64,000 bases of DNA from Paulinella micropora. Taxonomy: Eukaryota; Cercozoa; Imbricatea; Euglyphida; Paulinellidae. The first letter of the stretch is position 1, and every line of letters starts with the position of its first letter. The stretch spans positions 87,501 to 151,500 of the forward strand of contig WBZZ01001272.1 in assembly GCA_019918135.1 (NCBI GenBank). The letters are read 5' to 3'. This document shows, piece after piece, positions 25,610 to 35,299 of this stretch. A program made the position numbers and the translations under genes. Below the pieces are notes generated by a model, which made no database searches, had not been told where the DNA came from, and saw only the letters and a program-made list of their open reading frames with translations.

Positions 25610-27000
25610 ACGGCATCACAAGAGATGAAACAGTCGTTGACACGTAAACGTACATCAGTGGAGAAATATAGAAATACCAAGAGATTAAGCAAGAAGCATA
25701 TGTGGAACCCCCGCAGGAGAACAAGGAGGAGTTAGACGAAAACCCTGAGAGGATAGGAGTGCAGCTAGAGGATGGGACTATCCACATAGCCTCACCCACT
25801 GCATAAAGACAGCAACAGGCTCTCGATCTGGAGTTCAAAGAGCTAATACAGCTATACAAGAACCCGAACGAGCTGAAAATGACGAAGGAGATTAAGGAGC
25901 AACAGAAGGAGATGGGGTGGAGAGACGGTCTCTTGTGGTACAAAGGCCAACACGGGCGCTATGCATCACAACCAGACAAATGGACTCTCTGGGTTCCTGA
26001 GAAACTCAGACACATCATTTTTGTCGCTGCTCATAACTGCCCACTACTGGCGCACCCGGGCAGACAAAGAACGCATATGTTCATTTCGAGACGATTCTGG
26101 TGGAAGAAGATGAAGAAGAATATTGATGAACAGGTCAATGCATGCATCCCATGCAAGACATCCAAAACACCATTGAAGGCGAATTTTGGCCTGATCGGGA
26201 CTTTTCCTTTACACTTAGGAATGTTCGAGTTCTTACACACTGATCATGTAGGACCTTTCCCGGTCACGACGGAAGGTTACAGATACCTTCTAACGGCCAT
26301 AGACAGAGCCGCCAACTATGTATGGGTGGTCCCAGTCAAAGACGTTACGGGCGAAACAACAGCCAAGGCGTTGATTGACAGGATCATCTCACAGATTGGA
26401 TTGCCGAGGAAAATATGCTCAGATCGAGGCTCTGAAGTCATCGACAAGCTATCTGCATATTACGGCATGAAATGGCAATATGTCACCGCCTATAACCCCA
26501 GAGCGAACGGCAAGATAGAGCGGGTGCATAGACCCCTCAAGGCCGCGCTGAAGATGTATTGTATGAAGAAGAAGAACCAAAAGGCATGGGTGGAGGCAGC
26601 ATCCTCGTTTGCCTTTGCTATGAATTGCCTACCCTTTACAGCGTTAGGTAGTTCAAAAGGTTCCGTCGCCATACCAATTAGTATATGGGCGTGAGCCCGC
26701 CATCCCAGCCTCACTGCTGCACCCAAAAGATTCATGGGCAGATCAGGATGAGCTGTTTGGGGTGAGACTTCGGGCGAAGATGGAGGCGGAGCAAATAGTA
26801 CAGGCCATCTGTTCCATGATCTGGTATGGTCCTTTCCAGTGGATGAACAGCTTCGAGCTGACTCCCTGAGGAACCTGAGGATGATACAGTAGTACAATAT
26901 CCCCGACCTGAAATCTGACTTGATCCAGGTGTGCCTGCCTGACACCTTCAGCATCAGTCTTCCTGCGCTCCGCCTGTCTCTGCTAGCGCAGAAGCGATTG
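25610..27000 (+). mobile_element. Ty3/gypsy pol fragment (integrase)
   Basis: The plus-strand frame at 25,879-26,694 is a gypsy integrase: zinc-binding start (H-x-H, CIPCKTSK), then the D,D-E core (LHTDHVGPFP, CSDRGSEV, NGKIERVH) and a VYGREP-like block. About 25,690-25,860 gives the region before the zinc finger. From about 26,815 to 27,000 the sequence reads as a gypsy integrase C-terminal module (VGDIVLLYHP, FIHWKGPYQI) on the minus strand, so a second, oppositely oriented piece abuts the first. The same family occurs at 54,930-56,603. Fossil, no LTRs seen. Confidence 0.85.
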
Positions 27001-27091
27001 GTACACACATACATGCATACATACATGCACATATTCACCCCTGCAATGTTGTATATACGTACACACCTAACTCACGTACATGCGTACATAG

Positions 27092-27226
27092 GCAAATAAG
27101 CGCTGCCTTTGGACATGTCCGCGCTGTGGATCAAGACAAACACTGTCGAACAGATTCTGTGCCAACTGCAGTCATTACCGACCCTGGGACGAAGATTCTC
27201 TCTCTCTCTCTCCCTTTCGCGCCCCT
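27092..27226 (+). CDS. Candidate zinc-ribbon exon upstream of the spliced gene
   Basis: After a good acceptor (CGTACATAG) a frame encodes a four-cysteine zinc ribbon, CPRCGS ... FCANCSHYRPW, followed by a (TC)n run and a possible donor GTACCG at 27,227. The next stretch (27,227-27,350) has the ATCATGTA repeat words found in the introns of the following gene and ends in CTACATAG. A further short exon from 27,351 (EDLDMSKHHQ, CTGPWCNQ) could lead on, but the reading phase of the zinc-ribbon exon does not fit it. I therefore cannot attach this exon to the gene with certainty. Confidence 0.4.
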
Positions 27227-27467
27227 GTACCGATGTACTACATGATTTAATCATGTATTGCATCGGGTTAGCATGCAATAAATGAGTATGTCATGCACTT
27301 CCTGTGTCTGGCATTATGACAATAGTAATCCTTCCCTTCTGTCTACATAGCGGAAGACCTGGACATGAGCAAGCACCATCAATGCACGGGCCCCTGGTGC
27401 AACCAGCCGTACTTATAGGCACCGAAGAGTGCAGTAACTGTGGCGCCTTGCAGGGCACTCTTACCAG

Positions 27468-30400
27468 GGCAGGAAGCCGGAGTCCAGCTCTGAGTCTAGC
27501 TCTTCCGCCACCTCCAAGTCCAGGCGCAAGTCAAGCTCTTCCTCCAGTGCCAGCAGCGGCGATTTACTTACGCATATGGTCACCGGCAAAAAACAACTGA
27601 AAACGATTCAGTATGAAACGGACGATCCGGGCGTCTACGGGCAGGCCAAGCTGATCGATCGCCACCCGACACACTGGTCGTTCTCTGCTTACCCACATGA
27701 CAGGCCGCTGTATGCAGCAGAGAATGCAACAGGCGTTACCATGTATGAAGCCGACGGGTCTCTGTTCGCGTGGCAGCCGCCCTATTTCGGCAATAGCTTG
27801 TACGTCAACAGCGTGGTGGGCAAACAGAGTGGGGCAGCAATTTGCTTGCGAGTGCGCGTCCTGTGCAAGGACGTCTGGCGCGGCCGGAAGCACAAGTGGC
27901 ATAACTATGTTTTACCATATGGCTTTGCCGTGGTGGAGGCTATGGAGATTCGGATTCATAGCACCCCGAGCTCCAAGGTCTCGAAGAAGTACGCCTTCGT
28001 CGGTTGTGCATCGAGAACGCTCGGCTTGACGTTCCAGGGCAGTCCGCAGGTGGGGGGCAAGAAGTTTGTGAAAGACATCTCTCTGCCGGCTCTGGTAGCA
28101 AGTTACAAAAACAAAGGCAAGACCAACATCAAGTACGAGAGGGCGTACAGGCCCATCATGTTATGGGACCTGAGGCGGTACATGATGATGGACCGGGACT
28201 TGAGTCAACCGTATGTGCGGGCAGTTCCGCCGGAGTGGTGGGACAAGGTACTGCGGATCCTTTTCCATGCATGCCATGATGTACTCATGTACTGCATGAT
28301 TTTGTTGCTGGCATGTCAGGGTCCTGTTTAGCATGATATAATCATGTATACCAAGATGTACTCATGTACTACATATGCATGATTATGTCATGTGTTAGGA
28401 CGGCGTATTTCCACAGGAGCTACTGGACGTGATACCCGACTGCGACGACGTGCTCTCAGATGAAGAGGAAGGAGGCGACTGTGAAGAAGACGCGCCTGTA
28501 CTGGACTCCAAGGAGGAGGGCGAAGTGGTTGGGGAGCGTGAACAAAAGCAGGCTAGGTCTGATGAAGCGTCGGTTTTCGCCGATATCGACGCCGCTGCAC
28601 CGCAGGGACAGAAGGAGAAAAGCGATTCTGAGGACGCCGAGGAAGAAGTCGAACAAGAGCAGGAAGAAGTCGAACAAGAGGAGCAGGACGAAGTCGAAGA
28701 ACAGGAGCAGGAAGAGATCGAAGAACAGGAGCAGGAAGAAGTCGAAGAAGAGGAGGCGGAAGCAGCCGCAGCGTCGACACCCCTGGAGTCCGCGCAGGGG
28801 TCGCCTGCCAAGGGCACACGCAGTCAAACCGTTGCTGCCTCTAAGAAAACCGTTGCTGCCGCTAAGAAAACCGTGAACGCGAGCAAGGGAGATAAGAGTG
28901 GTAAGAGTGAGAAGCCAGCCCACAGGCAGCCGACGTGGGAGAAACTGTTGGCGAATCAGAATGAAAGGATTAAGGTGACAAAAATTTCATCAGCCACAGC
29001 CACGAAGCGCGTACTGTCGGTGGGGACAGATGGCACACCCGGGTCAGGGGAAGGTGCAGGGGAAGATTCGAATTCTGATGACTTGCCGCCATTGCAAGAG
29101 GAAACGTAGTTACATACGCAAATGATGTAATCATGTACCGCATGATGTAACCATGTACCGCATGATGTAATCATGTACCGCATGATGCAATCATGTACTG
29201 CATAATGCAATGATAGACAGGATCAGCAGAAGTACATGCACATGGTGCTGTTGTGATGGTGCAGGGCTTCCGACACTGGTTGTCGCTTCAAGTCGCGCTG
29301 GTGCCGCAACAGGTTCTACCTCCTGCCTCGGTCTGGTGACCAGGAAGGAGAGTGGAAATACATGTACATAGTCAGGTACGAGGGCATGTTGGAATCATGT
29401 AGGCAACGATACATGAGTCTCGATGTCTCTTTTGAAATTGATGGTGGCGGGGTTGGTAGTGCGAGCATAGGTAGTACCAGTGATAGTATTAGCAGTAGTG
29501 GACGCGAGATACATGTAGTGCAATGGTTTGGTTCCATGTCTGTCAGAACAGGCGAAATGCCAGACAATCCTCCATTATTGTATCCAGCTTTTTTGTCTGA
29601 GAGAGATTTTGACAGACATGGTAATCCTGAAGTGATTTTCAAAAAAAACACAGTGAGTGAGAGATGCCGTCCATATTTAGGTTTTGTCACTGACAAAGAC
29701 TTCGAGTTAGGAACTGTGTTGTATGAGGATGGCAGTCAGCCATTTAACAAAATATGCAGGAGGCTGACAGTAGTAGTGTGGCTCGCGTCGCACGTCCAGA
29801 GCCAAGAAAAGGTGCAGTACCTGCGCCTGTGCCTGCAATCCTTTGTGTCGACTCTTCTTTCCACCACCGAGGCAAAGGATTGCCGCGGCTGGTGCTGGCT
29901 GAGCCTTTTCGCCGCGACGCCCGAGCTTAGGGCGGGCGTGGAGGCGCTGCTGCGTACGCTCGACAGTGAACAGCGGCGTTTGTGCTGGTTCTGGCACGAC
30001 AGCAGGCGTTCGCAGCTGGAGCACTTTGCTTTTTTGCGCGCGTTGACGCTGCGTACGCAGGCGCACGACCTCCGGCTCCAATGGGTCTTGACGACAGACG
30101 ACGACGATCTTTGGCATCACGGACGTTACGACATGTACTACCAGAGCCTCCTGCAAGTGGCTGAGACGGGGCCGCGAGACTTTCGGGACCAAGTTGTCTC
30201 GCCGTGCGCCCCTCACTTTGTCGCGCCTTTGACAGCGGCGCTCAGAGATTCTGTAGCAAAGCCAGAAGAGGTGGAGCGGGCGCTCGCCACCCAGCAACTC
30301 GAGGTACGTACCACAGAAGAGGGCATAGGGGGCTTTGCCTGGAAGAGTGAGTTGTGGTCATACTTGGTGCCATTCCGTGTCCTGAACGAATACTTTTTGC

Positions 30401-30893
30401 GGCAGCGACAGCCCACTCTTTTGTAGCACCCGTTAGCGGACGTGGACCTGCGCTCATTCATAGCGTCGCACCCGGGTTTTGCAGACGACGGGGCAAGACT
30501 GCTTTTATCCCGGTGTCGCTGCAAAGCAGTTGGTGCTACTTCTACCGCCAACTGTCGCGCGAGGGCAAGCTGTGGGAGGTGGAGCCCTGGCCCGGCGAAC
30601 AGGCGATGCGGGCTCGGTATGAGCGCCTCTTGCTGATGGTCACGGAACCTAGCCAGCTTTCGGTGTGGCACTGCTTCAAGCAGATGATCACTCTTTTCTG
30701 GATGCACTACCGTTGGGACAGGCCAAACGCAAAAATTTCCCTGGTGCTAGCGGGGCTTAGGCAAGTATGTCGCCCGCGCGTAGAAAGAGGCTCGGTGATT
30801 GACAAGGTGTTTGCGAAAATGGTGCCGGAGCTGCTGCGCTTGCTCGAAGGGAGGTTGGCCAGCACGAGGGTTCAGGGCGACAAAAGAGGGTAG
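27468..30893 (+). CDS. Spliced gene: Ser-rich / acidic protein with glycosyltransferase-like C-terminal part
   Basis: Four exons give 1,017 codons with all phases consistent: 27,468-28,247, 28,399-29,105, 29,265-30,422 and 30,485-30,893, all with GT...AG introns. Exon 1 is serine/arginine-rich and then a globular unknown domain (residues about 35-260, ending PEWWDK). Exon 2 is strongly acidic with a Glu/Gln heptad-like run and then a Lys/Ala stretch (KKTVAAAKKTV), typical of nuclear proteins. Exon 3 ends in a region with LTVVVWLASH, then WVLTTDDDDLWHHGRY, which recalls the DXD box of GT-A glycosyltransferases. An acidic nuclear-type part fused to a GT-like part is odd, so two neighbouring genes are possible. 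The true start is unresolved. Confidence 0.55.
28248..28398 (+). other. Intron 1 of the spliced gene, with ATCATGTA repeats
   Basis: 151 nt, donor GTACTG, acceptor GTGTTAG, phase 0. It carries at least four ATGATGTACTCATGTAC-type words, which are absent from the exons. Confidence 0.65.
29106..29264 (+). other. Intron 2 of the spliced gene, with tandem ATCATGTA repeats
   Basis: 159 nt, donor GTAGTT, acceptor GATGGTGCAG, phase 2 on both sides. Four near-perfect 21-bp units of the type CATGATGTAATCATGTACCG run in tandem in the first half. Confidence 0.75.
30423..30484 (+). other. Probable 62-nt intron 3
   Basis: Donor GTAGCACC, acceptor GGGTTTTGCAG, phase 2. Removing it joins two well-formed coding stretches that lie in different frames. 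The intron itself, read in the exon 3 frame after the stop, also looks protein-like (ADVDLRSFIASHPGF), so a decayed exon is an alternative. Confidence 0.5.
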
Positions 30894-31374
30894 AGCAGCT
30901 CCCGTTGCCATCTTCTTTATTTTTTGTCCCCCCTCCCAAAGAAAACTCCCTCCTCTTTTTCTTTTCGCTTACAGTGTAGCGTCCACGCAAGCTTACAAGT
31001 GTACCAAGGTCGAAAAAAAAAAAAAAAAAAAACACAAGGTGGGGGGGGGGGGGTGGAGTAGTAGATACTTTTTTTCCCTCTCTGTTCTGATCATTTTTTT
31101 CTTCATTTCCTCCCCCCCCCCCACCTTTCTCCTCCTCTTCGACATTCGGTCCCGCCCCCCCCCCCCCCACACGCCATTTCGCAACTGTGTTCTTATTTGC
31201 GGATGCTGATTTGGCATGCAAAAAAAAAAAAGGAAAAAAAGAAAAAACCTACTTCGGGCGGGCGAAATGGCGAAATGGCGAAATGGAGGGGGGGGGCCGG
31301 ACGCAGCCGCCCCGGACCCCCCCCCCTCCCCATTCTACATTCCCCTTCCCATTCGGCTGACCATTTCACAAAAA
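30894..31374. repeat. Homopolymer-rich spacer between two plus-strand genes
   Basis: It contains runs of about 20 A (31,013-31,032), 13 G (31,041-31,053), 11 C (31,112-31,122) and about 14 C (near 31,155), plus three copies of GGCGAAAT near 31,260-31,290. It must hold the 3' end of the upstream gene and the promoter of the downstream one; no TATA box or poly(A) signal stands out. Confidence 0.6.
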
Positions 31375-31758
31375 ATGTCACAGCCCGGCAAAAGACCGTC
31401 GTTGAGCAGCCCAGCCGCCAGCAGCTACAAGAAGCCAAAGACCGCGGACAAACCGTCCGAACCGTTCGAGCTTGTCCAGCGAGGCAAAACCGCGCTTAAC
31501 GCAGAGTGGTGCGCTCAGCGCGACGAATGTGTGCTTGTCTATGAGGAAGAATGCAGCGAGGAAGATGACCTGGCCCTGGTAGTAGAGCAAGTGAACAAGG
31601 CAAAGGCGCCGAAAGAGCTAAGAGCAGTGTGCCAGAAGCTGCTCCGTGCGCTGGTGGGCGCCCGCGCGATCGCCGAGACCTTCCGGGGCTTTGTGGACAT
31701 AAGTGATTGTGACGAATGTCGGCTCTACAGCTGCGGTGGCGCTAATTGCAGCGAGTGA
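31375..31758 (+). CDS. Small gene, 127 aa, unknown function
   Basis: The ATG at 31,375 follows a CCATTTCACAAAAA leader; the frame upstream is only low-complexity sequence, so this start is preferred. The first 30 residues are Ser/Lys-rich with a basic nuclear-signal-like KKPK. Then comes an acidic patch (VYEEECSEEDDLALVVEQ), a predicted helix pair (ELRAVCQKLLRALVGA), and a C-terminal cysteine cluster (CDECRLYSCGGANC) that could bind zinc. It follows the spliced gene on the same strand. No family is recognised. The even codon make-up and lack of overlap with any retroelement support a host gene. Confidence 0.5.
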   Translation: MSQPGKRPSLSSPAASSYKKPKTADKPSEPFELVQRGKTALNAEWCAQRDECVLVYEEECSEEDDLALVVEQVNKAKAPKELRAVCQKLLRALVGARAIAETFRGFVDISDCDECRLYSCGGANCSE

Positions 31759-31961
31759 CAGCAGAGAGTTGGAAGAGAGTGCTAGACTTTGGTAAAAAAT
31801 GCGAAAAATCTCTATCTTTTCGATGTGAGACATGAACTCGAGTAAATATTTGTTTCCATTTTATTCAACTGGTTAAAAAAAAAATACTCACAACCGGGCT
31901 GTGTGTGTGTGTGTTGGGGGGGGAGGGGGGGTAGAGTAATGAATCAATTAGTACAAAACTG

Positions 31962-32025
31962 GACCGGGGCGGTACGGGGACCGGGGCGGTACGGGGACCG
32001 GGGTGGTACGGGGACCGGGCATGAG
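31962..32025. repeat. Short GC-rich tandem repeat
   Basis: Three to four copies of a 17-18 bp unit, GGGGCGGTACGGGGACC, with little variation, just downstream of the small gene and a G run. Confidence 0.85.
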
Positions 32026-32039
32026 AACGGCCGGAATAT

Positions 32040-32445
32040 CGTGCAATACATGATGTACTCACGTTCTGAACTAGTGGGTCGATGTACAACATCATCATGT
32101 AATACATGATTTAATCATGTTTTAATACATGCTGTAATCATGTAATTTAATCCAATGCATCATGTATTGCATGATGTAATCATGTAATTTAATACAATGT
32201 ATCATGTATTGCATGCTGTAATCATGTAATTTAATACAATAGAATCATGTACTACATGATGTAAATCATGTACTACATGATGTCAATCATGTACTACATG
32301 ATTTAATCATGTACAAAAAAGGAACATTTATCATGTAGTACATGATTTAATCATGTTGCACAACATCACGGAATACATAATCAAGTGTAAAATACACAAT
32401 CCTTGTGTATTTTTCACTATGATCATGTAATACATGATGGGAAAC
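32040..32445. repeat. Array of palindromic ATCATGTA repeats
   Basis: About 400 bp packed with TCATGTACTACATGA-type palindromes and CATGATGTAATCATG units, some in tandem with AATTTAATACAAT spacers. The same words fill the introns of the gene at 27.5-30.9 kb and the stretch at 27,227-27,300. Confidence 0.85.
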
Positions 32446-32493
32446 GTCCTGGGAGTGGAAGCAGGCCATCCCGTGGGTCCCGCCATGTCCAAG

Positions 32494-32859
32494 CTAGCCT
32501 GAGGGACGGGGACGCAGGGAATCGAGGTTGGTGTCAAGGCCAATGCACCCCCAGCGTCCCTCTATGTGGATTGAGGGGTAGGAGGTGCGTTTTTTTGCGT
32601 CACGATTCGGCATGGGTGTCTGGAAGGGACCGGTCCCAGTGTTCGTGTCGTCAGCTGCTCCTGTATTGTCAATGGATGACATGTCAGCTTCTTGTGAGGG
32701 GGAGTCCCACATGTTGGCCATGGTTGGTAAGGCCTGCCACACAGTTGGTTCGTTTATTGGGAGACGTTTCTTTTTCAGAATACGTCGAGTACGAACAGGG
32801 GCGAAGTGTCGGTGTGGGGGCAGTCTTGTCTGGGGTGGCAGCAGCTTGATTTTGGGCAA
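32494..32859 (-). CDS. Possible hypothetical ORF (121 aa)
   Basis: A minus-strand frame with basic N-terminal sequence (RTRRILKKKRLP), an acidic/Ser/Thr middle and a more structured end (SIHIEGRWGCIGLD). The opposite strand is also open here, and no start context or homology can be seen. It may be part of a gene cut off by the (ATT)n repeats at 32,945. Low confidence. Confidence 0.2.
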   Translation of the reverse strand: MPKIKLLPPQTRLPPHRHFAPVRTRRILKKKRLPINEPTVWQALPTMANMWDSPSQEADMSSIDNTGAADDTNTGTGPFQTPMPNRDAKKRTSYPSIHIEGRWGCIGLDTNLDSLRPRPSG

Positions 32860-32944
32860 GATGTTAGCTGTTGGCCGTCTTGTTGTAAGCAGCGTGTGGC
32901 TGGGTCGGTAGGTGTTGGGTTCGTTCGTTGTCTGTATAGGGACA

Positions 32945-32995
<51 letters not shown>

Positions 32996-32996
32996 T

Positions 32997-33264
32997 GGAC
33001 ACCGTGATAGCCCAGTGGTCAAGTTCTACCATCTGGGCCCTGTCGCCAGTTCGATTCCCGTCGGTGCCACCAGTATTTTCATTGAACATACCGGTCTATT
33101 TCTGGACCAGTATTTTCATTGAACATACCGGCCCGTCTGGAAGTGTTGGAACTGCCCTTGCGGGGGTGTCATTAGAGCTTATCGTCAATTCTTCGTACTC
33201 CCCTCACGGGTGAGACGATGGAGGCGCATGTGCAGAAATGTATCAGCCATTGACAGAGAAGCAC
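32997..33264 (+). mobile_element. tRNA-derived SINE, copy 1
   Basis: The first 72 bp look like a tRNA: acceptor-like GACACCG pairs (one mismatch) with CGGTGCC at its end, an A box TAGCCCAGTGG and a B box AGTTCGATTCC, and even ACCA after the acceptor strand. The body holds a doubled block (CCAGTATTTTCATTGAACA twice) and a 3' end ATGGAGGCGCATGTGC...GAAGCAC followed by (ATT)n. It is preceded by (ATT)n too. Pol III transcription is inferred from the boxes. Confidence 0.8.
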
Positions 33265-33291
33265 TATTATTATTATTATTATTATTATTAT

Positions 33292-33559
33292 GGACACCGT
33301 GATAGCCCAGTGGTCAAGTTCTACCATCTAGGCCCTGTCGCCAGTTCGATTCCCGTCGGTGCCACCAGTATTTTCATTGAACATACCGGTCTATTTCTGG
33401 ACCAGTATTTTCATTGAACATACCGGCCCGTCTGGAAGTGTTGGAACTGCCCTTGCGGGGGTGTCATTAGAGCTTATCGTCAATTCTTCGTACTCCCCTC
33501 ACGGGTGAGACGATGGAGGCGCATGTGCAGAAATGCATCAGCCATTGACAGAGAAGCAC
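33292..33559 (+). mobile_element. tRNA-derived SINE, copy 2
   Basis: Nearly identical to copy 1 (for example CATCTAGGCC for CATCTGGGCC in the tRNA-like head). It starts right after the (ATT)n tail of copy 1 and ends in its own (ATT)n tract. Confidence 0.8.
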
Positions 33560-33611
<52 letters not shown>

Positions 33612-33614
<3 letters not shown>

Positions 33615-34017
33615 CCCAATGGCCTCAAGGCTTTAAACTGTGACGCCAACTCATAACCCTTTGGTGGTAGATGCTGGGGAGGAGGGTCGTTGCGCGCGTA
33701 AAAGATCTTAAACTCCGCATATGCTGGTTGATAGCCCAGGACCCAGCAGACACCAGATTGTTATGGGTGGGGTTTCGAGGCAGCTCTAGCAACCGCGCTT
33801 GGTGTATGCACTTGCACATTCGGTGACGTCTTGCAAGAGGTTGCTGGGACTGCGGAATAACCTCGGCTTAGTGCAGTCTTGCCCTCAGGAGCTCCATCGG
33901 TGGCCCCGATCATCAGGCGAGAGACTGACACGGGGGGGTGGAGGACCTCGAACAAGGGTATTGGAGGCTTATGTCCGTTGAGGATATGCCATTAGCTGCA
34001 TCAGTACGCCTCAGATA

Positions 34018-34018
<1 letters not shown>
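33612..34018 (+). repeat. Dispersed repeat R, copy 1 (short form)
   Basis: About 407 bp beginning CAGCCCAATGGCC and ending TACGCCTCAGATAT before an (ATT)n tail. Almost identical to 35,677-36,083. It has no coding frame, no clear A/B boxes and a 3' tail like that of the SINE, so a non-autonomous retroposon or LINE 3' end is likely. Confidence 0.75.
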
Positions 34019-34078
<60 letters not shown>

Positions 34079-34082
34079 TTAT

Positions 34083-34348
34083 GGACACCGTGATAGCCCA
34101 GTGGTCAAGTTCTACCATCTGGGCCCTGTCGCCAGTTCGATTCCCGTCGGTGCCACCAGTATTTTCATTGAACATACCGGTCCGTCTGGACCAGTATTTT
34201 CATTGAACATACCGGTCCGTCTGGAAGTGTTGGAACTGCCCTTGCGGGGGTGTCATTAGAGCCTATTGTCAATTCTTCGTACTCCCCTCACGGGTGAGAC
34301 GATGGAGGCGCATGTGCAGAAATGCATCAGCCATTGACAGAGAAGCAC

Positions 34349-34349
<1 letters not shown>
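34083..34349 (+). mobile_element. tRNA-derived SINE, copy 3
   Basis: Same architecture as copies 1, 2 and 4, but the first body block reads GGTCCGTCTGG where the others read GGTCTATTTCTGG, making this a slightly different subtype. Bounded by (ATT)n on both sides. Confidence 0.8.
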
Positions 34350-34376
<27 letters not shown>

Positions 34377-34379
<3 letters not shown>

Positions 34380-34755
34380 CCCAATGGCCTTACGGCGTTA
34401 AATTGTGATGCTAACTCAAAACCATTTGGTGGATGATGCTGGAGAGGAGGGTCGTTGGGCGCCTGTCGAAGATCTTAAACTCCGCTATGCCGGTTGATAG
34501 CCCGTGGACCCAGCGGATACCAAATTGTTATGGGTGGGGTTTTGAGGTAGTTCTAGCAACCATGCTTGGTGTACGCACTTGCACATGCGGCAACGTTTTG
34601 CAAGAGGTTGCTGGGACTGCGGAATAACCTCTGCTTAGTGTAGTCTTGCCCTCAGGAGCACCATCGGTGGCCCCTATAATCAGTCGAGAGACTGACTAGG
34701 TGGGGATGGAGCACCTCGAACAAGGGCGTGAGCCTCGGCTGCATCAGTATGCCTT
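34377..34755 (+). repeat. Dispersed repeat R, copy 2
   Basis: Starts at the same CAGCCCAATGGCC word as copy 1 directly after (ATT)n, but is a diverged subtype close to copy 3. It ends without an (ATT)n tail where copy 3 begins, so this copy has lost its own tail or copy 3 inserted there. Confidence 0.75.
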
Positions 34756-35242
34756 AGTGTTGACTGTGATATATTTGAGGGTAACACCTGATGATAAAAA
34801 CTTAGTCACGCTTGTTTATCAGAGTTCCAGCCCAATGGCCTTACGGCGTTAAACTGTGATGCCAACTCAAAACCATTCGGTGGATGATGCTGGGGAGGAG
34901 GGTCGTTGGGCGCCTGTCGAAGATCTTAAACTCCGCTATGCAGGTTGATAGCCCGTGGACCCAGCGGATACCAAATTGTTATGGGTGGGGTTTTGAGGTA
35001 GTTCTAGCAACCATGCTTGGTGTACGCACTTGCACATGCGGCAACGTTTTGCAAGAGGTTGTTGGGACTGCGGAATAACCTCTGCTTAGTGTAGTCTTGC
35101 CCTCAGGAGCTCCATCGGTGGCCCCTATAATCAGTCGAGAGACTGACTAGGTGGGGATGGAGCACCTCAAACAAGGGCATGGAGGCTCATGTCCGGAAAC
35201 GGATCGTGCCATCAGCTGCATCAGTATGCCTTCGAAGAAGTA
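34756..35242 (+). repeat. Dispersed repeat R, copy 3 (long form)
   Basis: Has about 72 bp of extra 5' sequence (AGTGTTGACTGTGATAT...) before the CAGCCCAATGGCC word, shared with copy 4. It ends with ATGGAGGCTCATGTCC...GAAGAAG and an (ATT)n tail. Confidence 0.75.

Positions 35243-35299
<57 letters not shown>

Noticed and set aside
27304-27600. 98-codon frame ending in a proline-rich tail as a separate gene
   Set aside because: It overlaps a better serine-rich exon in another frame, and its end is explained as a shifted reading of that exon.
28395-28923. Minus-strand Ser/Cys-rich or Leu/Phe-rich frames
   Set aside because: Shadows of the Glu-rich exon 2 on the plus strand.
29106-29215. CRISPR-like array of CATGATGTAATCATGTACCG units
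   Set aside because: Units are directly tandem with no unique spacers, and the host is eukaryotic.
29707-30297. 196-codon minus-strand frame
   Set aside because: Opposite to the GT-like exon, with no motif; the plus-strand reading is far more protein-like.
34433-35078. Two near-identical 64-codon frames suggesting a duplicated gene
   Set aside because: They lie in copies 2 and 3 of the non-coding repeat R, and copies 1 and 4 do not keep the same frame.
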